In this document: positions 1 to 5,440 of the stretch, piece after piece
Position numbering within the stretch: position 1 is the first letter of the stretch
How the letters are laid out: every line of letters starts with the position of its first letter
Assembly (NCBI GenBank): GCA_015522865.1
Contig: WALN01000030.1
Location: 1-6,811 of the forward strand
Length of the DNA stretch: 6,811 nucleotides
Direction: 5' to 3'
DNA from: Microcaldota archaeon
GTDB lineage: Archaea; Micrarchaeota; Micrarchaeia; Norongarragalinales; WALN01
The notes under the pieces: model-generated
Told to the model about the DNA's origin: nothing
What the model saw: only the letters and a program-made list of their open reading frames with translations
The model's database searches: none
Program-made: the position numbers and the translations under genes

Positions 1-22
1 CGGAGATGTGTATAAGAGACAG
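1..22 (+). other. Residual Nextera/Tn5 sequencing adapter (not genomic)
   Basis: Bases 4-22 are exactly the 19-bp Tn5 mosaic end AGATGTGTATAAGAGACAG. The three bases before it (CGG) match the preceding bases of the Illumina Nextera read-2 adapter rather than read-1. This is library-preparation sequence left on the end of an assembled contig. Genomic sequence begins at base 23. The TATAAG inside it must not be read as a promoter. Confidence 0.97.
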
Positions 23-44
23 AATTAATATTATGTATTTATAC

Positions 45-52
45 TTTTATAT
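45..52 (+). promoter_or_regulatory. Candidate TATA box for the eno-apgM unit
   Basis: TTTTATAT is centred about 24.5 bp before the enolase ATG. At the usual archaeal TATA-to-start distance this would place transcription initiation at or next to that codon. Other AT-rich candidates are TTTATACT (38-45) and TTAATATT (25-32). Only the last would put the Shine-Dalgarno-like element at 64-69 inside the mRNA, so the real box is uncertain. The adapter removes everything upstream of base 23, so cotranscription from an upstream gene cannot be excluded. Confidence 0.35.
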
Positions 53-63
53 TGTAATTGAAT

Positions 64-69
64 GGTGAT
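64..69 (+). promoter_or_regulatory. Shine-Dalgarno site of enolase
   Basis: GGTGAT is complementary to the archaeal 16S rRNA 3' tail. It ends three bases before the ATG at 73. It supports the ATG at 73 as start over the in-frame TTG at 58, which lies upstream of this element. Confidence 0.7.
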
Positions 70-72
70 AAA

Positions 73-1320
73 ATGGCAAAAATAACTAAAATTTACGCAA
101 GGGAAATTCTAGACTCCAGGGGAAATCCAACAGTTGAAGTTGATATTTATGCAGAAAACAAAATGGCAAGGGCAGCAGTTCCTTCTGGCGCTTCTACTGG
201 CAAGCATGAAGCGCTTGAATTAAGAGATGGCGGAGAAAGGTTCCATGGGAAAGGAGTATTGAAGGCAGTTGAAAATGTGAATAAAATCATTGCGCCTGCA
301 GTTGTAGGTATGGACTGCAGGGAGCAGGAAGCGATTGACAAAAAAATGATTGAGTTAGACGGCACAGAAAATAAAAGCAAATTGGGAGCAAATGCAATTT
401 TAGGCGTAAGTTTAGCAGCTGCGAGGCTGGGGGCTGCAACTGAAGGAAAACACTTATTTGAATACCTTAATTCAGAAGGGCGCGTTTTGCCGATACCTGG
501 CTTTAATATTATCAATGGAGGAAAACACGCTGGTAACGACTTAGATATTCAGGAATATATGCTGTACCCGGAGGGAGCAAAAAATTTTCATGAGGCGCTA
601 AGGATGGGGTCTGAAATATACCACACGCTTAAAGAAGAAATAAAAAAGAAGCATGGAAAAAATGCAATAAATGTGGGAGATGAAGGGGGATTTGCACCTC
701 CACTTTCAACAGTCAGAGAGCCTTTGGAACTTATAACAAAAGCAATTGAAGATTCTGGTTATGAAGGCAAGGCAAAAATAGGTATGGATTCTGCTGCGTC
801 CTCATTTTACAAAGATGGAAAATATATAGTGGAGAAAAATGAAATGAACAGTGGAGAGCTTGCGGATATGTATATAGATATCTCAAAAACATACGATATT
901 GCATTTTTTGAGGACCCATTTGCAGAAGACGACTGGGATGGGTTCATAGAATTCACAAAGAGAATCGGAGATAGATATGAAATAATTGGTGATGATATTT
1001 TAGTAACGAATCCAAAGAGAATAGCAGAAGCAGTTAAAAGAAAAGCATGCAACGCGCTGTTGTTGAAAGTGAACCAGATAGGAACATTAACAGAGGCAAA
1101 AGAAGCTGCGAATTTGGCAACAAAAAATGGATGGAAAATAATGGTTTCGCACAGGTCCGGCGAAACAACAGATGATTTTATTGCGGATCTGGCAGTTGCA
1201 TGGAATACCGGGCAGATAAAATCAGGCGCTCCCGCAAGAGGAGAAAGAGTTGCAAAATACAATGAGTTGTTGAGAATTGAAGAAATTTTAGGGGAAAGAA
1301 CGGTCTTTGGAAAGGGATAA
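73..1320 (+). CDS. eno: Enolase (2-phosphoglycerate dehydratase, EC 4.2.1.11)
   Basis: Cytosolic Mg-dependent enzyme interconverting 2-phosphoglycerate and phosphoenolpyruvate in glycolysis/gluconeogenesis. The 415-residue protein is full length for the family. The N-terminal domain shows ILDSRGNPTVEVD (residues 12-24) and the catalytic-loop sequence SGASTGKHE. The C-terminal barrel has every expected active-site residue: H152 in GGKHAGND, E161 in IQEYM, E204 in GDEGGF, metal ligands D239 (GMDSAAS), E280 (FFEDP) and D307 (GDDILVTNP), K332 (LLKVNQIGT), H360-R361-S362 (VSHRSGET) and K383 (QIKSGAPARGER). The residue roles are by analogy with yeast enolase. The start at 73 is chosen for its GGTGAT ribosome-binding site and because the protein then begins like other enolases (MAKITKIYAREILDSRG); an in-frame TTG at 58 would add five residues. 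The next gene starts one base after the stop codon and encodes the preceding step of the pathway, so the two are very likely cotranscribed. Confidence 0.97.
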   Translation: MAKITKIYAREILDSRGNPTVEVDIYAENKMARAAVPSGASTGKHEALELRDGGERFHGKGVLKAVENVNKIIAPAVVGMDCREQEAIDKKMIELDGTENKSKLGANAILGVSLAAARLGAATEGKHLFEYLNSEGRVLPIPGFNIINGGKHAGNDLDIQEYMLYPEGAKNFHEALRMGSEIYHTLKEEIKKKHGKNAINVGDEGGFAPPLSTVREPLELITKAIEDSGYEGKAKIGMDSAASSFYKDGKYIVEKNEMNSGELADMYIDISKTYDIAFFEDPFAEDDWDGFIEFTKRIGDRYEIIGDDILVTNPKRIAEAVKRKACNALLLKVNQIGTLTEAKEAANLATKNGWKIMVSHRSGETTDDFIADLAVAWNTGQIKSGAPARGERVAKYNELLRIEEILGERTVFGKG

Positions 1321-1321
1321 G

Positions 1322-2524
1322 ATGAAAACAATTTTGTTGATAATGGATGGACTGGGCGACAGACCAATAAAAGAGCTAAATGGAAAAACTCCACTTGAGG
1401 CGGCAAGGACTCCAAATATGGACAAAATTGTTTCAGAAGGTATTTGCGGATTAATGGATACTCTTGGAGTTGGGCTGAGGCCAGGAAGCGACACCGCCCA
1501 CCTAACTATTTTCGGCTATCCAATAGAAAAGTACTATCCAGGCAGAGGGCCTTTTGAAGCTGCGGGGGTCGGCATGGAGTTGAAGGAGGGCGATGTGGCA
1601 TTCAGAGCAAATTTTGGAACTGTAAAAAATGGCGTTATAATTGATAGAAGAGCGGGCAGAATACAGAACACAAAAGAATTGACAAAAGCGCTTAATATGA
1701 AAATTAGGAATGTGCAAATAATTATCAAAAGCGGAACAGCGCATAGAGCTGCGGTTGTGTTAAGGGGGAAAAACTTAAGCGACAAAATAACTAATTCAGA
1801 TCCACACGAACCAAATTTGCCCCCTCTAAAAATAAAACCAATAGACAAGAGTAAAGAAGCAAAATTTACTGCAGATGTTCTTAATGAATTTCTAAAAAAA
1901 GCTGAAAAAATACTGCGGGAACATCCGCTCAACAAGAAGAGAGCAGAAGAAGGAAGACTTCCTGCGAATATATTATTATTGAGGGGGGCAGGTCAAATGA
2001 GACGCATACCAAAGTTTAATGAAAGATACGGGATGAAGGCGGCGTGCGTTGCTGGTGCAGGCTTATACAAAGGAGTGGCAAAGTTGGTCGGGATGGAGGT
2101 GCTGAATGTAAAAGGTGCAACTGGAAAAAAAGACACCGACATAAAAGCAAAATTTGAAGCTGCGCTAAAAGTGAGCGCGGACTTTGTTTTTGTTCACATA
2201 AAAGCAACAGATAATTTCTCGCACGACGGAAATTACAAAGGAAAAAAGGAATTCATCGAAAAGGTGGATAAATATGTTAGAATGCTGAACAGAAGAGATA
2301 TTTTGCTAATAATAACTGGAGACCATTCAACACCCTGCGCGCTAAAAGACCATTCTGGCGACCCAGTTCCAATAGTGATGGAGGGAATTGGGGTAAGAAC
2401 AGATGATGTGAAAAAATTTGGAGAGCGGTACTGCCAAAAAGGAGGGCTGCACAGAATAAAAGGTTTGAGCATAATGAGCGAGGTAATGAACCTCACGGGC
2501 AGAGCGAAACTTATTGGCGCCTAA
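1322..2524 (+). CDS. apgM: Archaeal-type 2,3-bisphosphoglycerate-independent phosphoglycerate mutase (EC 5.4.2.12)
   Basis: Interconverts 3- and 2-phosphoglycerate without a 2,3-bisphosphoglycerate cofactor. It belongs to the ApgM branch of the alkaline-phosphatase-like metalloenzyme superfamily. The 400 residues match the family length of about 400-410. Visible motifs in order: LLIMDGLGDRP with metal ligand D9; TPLEAARTPNMD; GSDTAHL with the presumed phosphorylated nucleophile S56; PGRGPFEAAGVG; SDPHEPN; LLLRGAGQ; IKATDNFSHDGN with D297 and H301; and TGDHSTPC (D334, H335) followed by DHSGDPVP (H344), the C-terminal metal site. The ATG at 1322 follows the enolase stop by one base, with a weak purine-rich AAAGGGAT upstream, so translational coupling is likely. 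A TTG at 1307 would overlap eno and add five residues with no support. The gene converges on topA with an 11-bp gap. Confidence 0.95.
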   Translation: MKTILLIMDGLGDRPIKELNGKTPLEAARTPNMDKIVSEGICGLMDTLGVGLRPGSDTAHLTIFGYPIEKYYPGRGPFEAAGVGMELKEGDVAFRANFGTVKNGVIIDRRAGRIQNTKELTKALNMKIRNVQIIIKSGTAHRAAVVLRGKNLSDKITNSDPHEPNLPPLKIKPIDKSKEAKFTADVLNEFLKKAEKILREHPLNKKRAEEGRLPANILLLRGAGQMRRIPKFNERYGMKAACVAGAGLYKGVAKLVGMEVLNVKGATGKKDTDIKAKFEAALKVSADFVFVHIKATDNFSHDGNYKGKKEFIEKVDKYVRMLNRRDILLIITGDHSTPCALKDHSGDPVPIVMEGIGVRTDDVKKFGERYCQKGGLHRIKGLSIMSEVMNLTGRAKLIGA

Positions 2525-2535
2525 ACATCTCAAAA

Positions 2536-4560
2536 TTATTTTGTGCTATTTGAAGTTTTTTTACCCCAGTTTTTCTTAGTTGGACAATTGGGGTCCAAGC
2601 ACATAGTAAATGGTCTTTTTCCTTTTCTTATAACTTTTACAATCGGGGTGTGGCACTGGGGGCAAACTTTGCCAGTGGGGATGATTTTTGCATTTCTTGG
2701 GAGCGGGTATGTATTTTTGCATTTGGGATAATTTGAACATCCAACAAAGAAGCCGTATTTAGATTTTTTTATAACTAATGTTCCGCCACACTTAGGGCAT
2801 TTACCAAGCTCGTTGGAATTTTTTCTCATTTTTGTTAGAGCTTTTGCGAGAGCCTCTCCAGAAGCAGCTTCGAATTTTTTGACTATGTTTGCAACAACTT
2901 CTCTCCCCTCCTCCTCAACATCTTCAACTTTCTTTTTCCCTTCCGAGATTTTCTCAAGCTCCTCCTCAAATTTTCTTGTCAATTTCTCATCTAAAAGTTC
3001 TCCCGCAGTTTTTCTAACAAGTTCGTAAATCTGCTCTCCAAACTCAGTTACGCTCATGCTCTGCGCTCCTTCTGCATATCCCCTCCTTACAAGAGTCTGA
3101 ACTATTGAGGCGCGCGTTGCTTTGGTCCCTATTTCTATTGCCTCCATTTTCTTTACAAGCGAGGCCTGTGAATATCTCCTTGGCGGTTGGGTTTGCTTTT
3201 CTTCAATAAATATTTTCTGCGCGCTGACCTCTTCACCTTTCTCAAAATTTGGTAAATTTTCCGCCTTGCTTTTGTATGGGTAGATTTCGGTCCATCCTTT
3301 CTTTAAGATATTTTCTCCGGTTGCATAAAACTGCTCTTTTCCAAGTGCTGCAGTAACTTTCATGCTCCTTTTTTTCGCTGGTTCCGCGAAGCATGCAAGG
3401 AACCTTCTTACAATCAAATCGTAAACCGAGTGCTGCTCCTTTGTTAATTTGGCTGAAGCGACACCAGTGGGATAGATAGCCGGATGCGCGGGGTCCTCCT
3501 TTTTACCTTCGTGTGGCTTCGTCATTTTATTTTTTAAAAGCATTTTTGCAAATTCACTATAGTTTGGATTGCCGGCAATTTTTTTGATTATTTTGGGGAG
3601 GTTGAGAGATGCGGGCAGTTTCTGAGAAGATGTTCTTGGGTAACTTATAAGTGCTTTCTCATAAAGGGACTGAGCAATAGATAAAGTAAAAGCGGGAGTA
3701 AACCTGAAATGTGCAGACGCCTCAATTTGAAGTGCGGTAAGGTCAAAAGGAGCTGGCGGAGACAGAGTACTCACTCTCTCGGAAACATTTGTAACTCTTC
3801 CTTTTTTCTCGCAGTTCTCAAGCGCTTTTTCTGCCTCCTCTTTATGCCAGAATTTTTCATTAATATGCAGAAAAACTACGCCTTTAATCAGCGCTTTTAA
3901 TTGCCAGAATGGGACTGGAACAAAACTCCTAATTTCCCTTTCTCTATTCACAAGAATTGCTAATGTGGGCCCTTGAACTCTTCCCATACTCAAAACTCTA
4001 AAAGAGCCGGAGCGCTTGAGAGTTTCCATAAGAGCTCTTGAAATATTAATGCCGTATATCCAGTCTAAATAATGGCGCGCTCTCCCTGCTTCTGATAAAT
4101 TAATATCCGGCTCCCTCAAATGCTCAAATGAATTTGAAAGCTCCTCTTTGGTGAGTGTTGAGAATTTCATTCTCTTAAAATGTTTGGCTTTACACGCAAA
4201 CTCGAGAATATTTCTTGCTATCACTTCTCCCTCCAAATCATAATCTGTAGCTGAGACAAACTTATCTGCATCTTTTGCGTATTTTACAATAGTAAGCAAA
4301 TAATCTTTTGTAAACGCCGCTTTTTTGTTCACTTTATAAGTGGGCTTCCACTCCAACTCAAAAGATGGCTTTCCTTTTTTCTTCTCTGCAAGCGAAAAAA
4401 GATGGCCGGCTGCAGCAACCGCAATAATTTTTCTCTTTCCCCTGAAAAATTCGTAAGAGCTCACTTTGTTGTTCCTGATTTTTCCAGGCGTTGAAGAAGC
4501 AAGAGCGTATGCAATTTTCTCGCATGCGGACGGCTTTTCCGCAATTATTAAGGTATGCAT
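2536..4560 (-). CDS. topA: DNA topoisomerase I, type IA (archaeal)
   Basis: Relaxes negatively supercoiled DNA by cutting one strand through a 5'-phosphotyrosine link. The 674-residue protein is complete. The TOPRIM domain holds LIIAEKPSA with E8-K9 and the acidic metal triad in TDYDLEGE (D106, D108, E110). SMGRVQGPTL (191-200) lies in the topoisomerase core. The catalytic tyrosine is Y307 in ISYPRTSS. DPAHPAIYPTG (356-366) and the IGTKATRASIVQTL segment (477-490) follow. The C terminus has two zinc ribbons: C588-x2-C591-x16-C608-x5-C614, and C633-x2-C636-x17-C654-x4-C659. The start is the ATG at 4560, giving MHTLIIAEKPSA as is usual; a TTG two codons upstream is possible but unneeded. A TATA box sits about 26 bp before this ATG, so the gene probably has its own promoter although the upstream gene is on the same strand. 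A lysine-rich acidic stretch (about 520-560) precedes the zinc ribbons. Nothing appears truncated. Confidence 0.96.
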   Translation of the reverse strand: MHTLIIAEKPSACEKIAYALASSTPGKIRNNKVSSYEFFRGKRKIIAVAAAGHLFSLAEKKKGKPSFELEWKPTYKVNKKAAFTKDYLLTIVKYAKDADKFVSATDYDLEGEVIARNILEFACKAKHFKRMKFSTLTKEELSNSFEHLREPDINLSEAGRARHYLDWIYGINISRALMETLKRSGSFRVLSMGRVQGPTLAILVNREREIRSFVPVPFWQLKALIKGVVFLHINEKFWHKEEAEKALENCEKKGRVTNVSERVSTLSPPAPFDLTALQIEASAHFRFTPAFTLSIAQSLYEKALISYPRTSSQKLPASLNLPKIIKKIAGNPNYSEFAKMLLKNKMTKPHEGKKEDPAHPAIYPTGVASAKLTKEQHSVYDLIVRRFLACFAEPAKKRSMKVTAALGKEQFYATGENILKKGWTEIYPYKSKAENLPNFEKGEEVSAQKIFIEEKQTQPPRRYSQASLVKKMEAIEIGTKATRASIVQTLVRRGYAEGAQSMSVTEFGEQIYELVRKTAGELLDEKLTRKFEEELEKISEGKKKVEDVEEEGREVVANIVKKFEAASGEALAKALTKMRKNSNELGKCPKCGGTLVIKKSKYGFFVGCSNYPKCKNTYPLPRNAKIIPTGKVCPQCHTPIVKVIRKGKRPFTMCLDPNCPTKKNWGKKTSNSTK
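2556..2562 (+). terminator. Candidate oligo-T terminator for eno-apgM
   Basis: A run of seven T lies 32 bp after the apgM stop. T5 runs follow at 2570-2574 and 2616-2620. Archaeal RNA polymerase commonly stops at T tracts without a hairpin. These runs lie inside the 3' coding end of topA, where they are also explained by lysine codons on the other strand, so the call is tentative. Confidence 0.35.
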
Positions 4561-4575
4561 ATACAAACCTACAAT

Positions 4576-4584
4576 AAAAAAAAA
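4576..4584 (-). terminator. T9 tract between the membrane-protein gene and topA
   Basis: On the minus strand this is nine consecutive T, 46-54 bases past the stop codon of the membrane-protein gene. It lies upstream of the start site predicted for topA. It could end the upstream transcript without ending topA mRNA. A shorter T5 immediately follows the upstream stop codon (4629-4625). It could equally be just the AT-rich spacer of the topA promoter. Confidence 0.35.
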
Positions 4585-4590
4585 TATAAA
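4583..4590 (-). promoter_or_regulatory. TATA box of topA
   Basis: On the minus strand the sequence is TTTATATT, centred 26.5 bases upstream of the topA ATG at 4560. At the usual archaeal TATA-to-start distance, transcription would begin at the ATG itself, giving a leaderless or nearly leaderless mRNA. The region just before the ATG has only AGGTTT as a weak ribosome-binding candidate. Confidence 0.55.
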
Positions 4591-4629
4591 TGATTGCTCA
4601 TTATTCAGACAGCGCGGGAAATGTAAAAA

Positions 4630-5358
4630 TTAAAGAAAAGCATATTTGCTGAGATATATGTGAGTCTTTAGAACTTCTAAATACGGCATTACAATTACCG
4701 CATTGACCGCAACTGCAAAATAGGGAGAGTAAGGAAATAGCGGCTCTATAAGTTTGAATATAAAAGTATTAAGTGAAAGAAGGAATATGGCGAGTAAAAA
4801 GAAGAAAATCATGAAACTTGATTTAGAACGTATAATTTCTAAATTTTTCTTTATAGCATTCACAGGCCCAAGCTCGTCGATAGTTATTGCCTGCGGAGCA
4901 AAAAGAATAAGCAGACCAATAAGAAATGAAATAAAAGCTCCTAAAATAAGATGTAAATTCAGGGAGTACAAAAATAGCTCAGCAGCTAAGGTAATTGTTA
5001 ATACAATAATAAGGAGCAAGAACAAATTTAGCGTGTGGCGCTTCATCAGCGACCTTTCATAATAAGAAAGCTTAAGCAAGGTTCTCTGCGATTTAATAAG
5101 CATATTTATCACAACCAAAACAAGCGAAAATAGAAACAATGAAACAACAACGAGCGAAATCATCATAAAAACATCAAGCAAGCTCAAATCATGTTGAATG
5201 CTGCCAAATCTTAAAAAAGTTCCGCCAAGTGCGATGTAGTTAGGGAGAAGTAATGAAATGGGAAAAACTACGAGGAAGGGGAGCGCAAATAAAGAGATAA
5301 GAGCAAAATTGGAGGAGTAGGATTCCCATGAATGTTTCAGTAAAGTTCTTAATTGCAT
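4630..5358 (-). CDS. Uncharacterised six-helix integral membrane protein
   Basis: I do not recognise a named gene. The 242-residue protein is mostly hydrophobic, with about six membrane helices at residues 18-39, 62-88, 109-133, 135-157, 181-204 and 212-230. Basic patches lie at 89-107 (KSQRTLLK..ERSLMKRH) and 170-179. The segment APQAITIDELGPVNAIKKNL (154-173) after helix 4 resembles the 'acidic, GP, AIK/ALK, long helix' signature of poorly characterised membrane families such as GPDPase_memb or DUF4013/DUF975-like proteins. That is a resemblance by eye, not a family assignment. There is no signal peptide and no catalytic motif I can name. The ATG at 5358 is the first start after the intergenic region. 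No Shine-Dalgarno is visible, but a TATA-like element sits about 24 bases upstream. It is divergent from klbA across a symmetric promoter, which hints at coordinated expression. It lacks obvious features of the TadC/FlaJ-type partner usually found with such ATPases. Confidence 0.8.
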   Translation of the reverse strand: MQLRTLLKHSWESYSSNFALISLFALPFLVVFPISLLLPNYIALGGTFLRFGSIQHDLSLLDVFMMISLVVVSLFLFSLVLVVINMLIKSQRTLLKLSYYERSLMKRHTLNLFLLLIIVLTITLAAELFLYSLNLHLILGAFISFLIGLLILFAPQAITIDELGPVNAIKKNLEIIRSKSSFMIFFFLLAIFLLSLNTFIFKLIEPLFPYSPYFAVAVNAVIVMPYLEVLKTHIYLSKYAFL

Positions 5359-5377
5359 ATTTTAAATAATCAAGCTA

Positions 5378-5387
5378 ATTAAAAAAA
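5378..5387 (-). promoter_or_regulatory. Candidate TATA/T-rich core promoter element of the membrane-protein gene
   Basis: On the minus strand the sequence is TTTTTTTAAT, with its TTTTTTAA core centred about 24.5 bases before the ATG at 5358. It is immediately preceded by CTATAGAAAAG, a purine-rich stretch in the position of a BRE. The same arrangement is mirrored on the plus strand for klbA. Predicted initiation falls at or beside the start codon. Confidence 0.45.
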
Positions 5388-5411
5388 CTTTTCTATAGAG
5401 CTACAGAAAAG
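5388..5411. repeat. 24-bp palindrome in the divergent promoter
   Basis: The left arm CTTTTCTATAG (5388-5398) and right arm CTACAGAAAAG (5401-5411) are reverse complements apart from one pair, around a 2-bp centre (AG). The centre is exactly 41.5 bp from the first base of both flanking start codons (5358 minus, 5441 plus). Each arm lies directly upstream of a TATA-like element, where archaeal BREs sit. It may be a pair of mirrored BREs, a dimeric regulator's operator, or both. Confidence 0.6.
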
Positions 5412-5412
5412 G

Positions 5413-5421
5413 CTTTTAATA
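5413..5421 (+). promoter_or_regulatory. Candidate TATA box of klbA
   Basis: CTTTTAATA is centred about 24 bp before the ATG at 5441. It is preceded by CTACAGAAAAG, which is purine-rich like a BRE. This predicts a transcript starting at or near that ATG, which favours 5441 over the in-frame ATG at 5426. Confidence 0.5.
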
Positions 5422-5440
5422 ATAAATGTGTTGTGAAATT

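Noticed and set aside
11..16. TATAAG as a promoter element at the left edge
   Set aside because: It is part of the synthetic Tn5 mosaic end.
807..1415. 202-residue open frame on the minus strand across eno and the start of apgM
   Set aside because: It lies opposite the well-conserved enolase coding region. Its translation is serine/phenylalanine-rich with no recognisable motif, as expected of an antisense shadow.
1534..1935. 133-residue minus-strand frame inside apgM
   Set aside because: It is fully covered by the conserved ApgM frame, with no start signal or family resemblance.
2813..3028. Short plus-strand frame rich in Ser/Phe opposite topA
   Set aside because: It is the reverse of the Lys/Glu-rich linker of topoisomerase I; low-complexity composition explains the open frame.
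4561..4629. A small RNA or small gene between topA and the membrane-protein gene
   Set aside because: Only 69 bp, with no convincing hairpin or open frame; a TATA box and T tract account for it.
4630..5358. The membrane protein as the TadC/FlaJ (T2SSF) partner of the ATPase
   Set aside because: Its helix layout and loops do not show the T2SSF pattern I would expect, and it is divergent instead of downstream of the ATPase gene. The usual partner may lie past the right edge.
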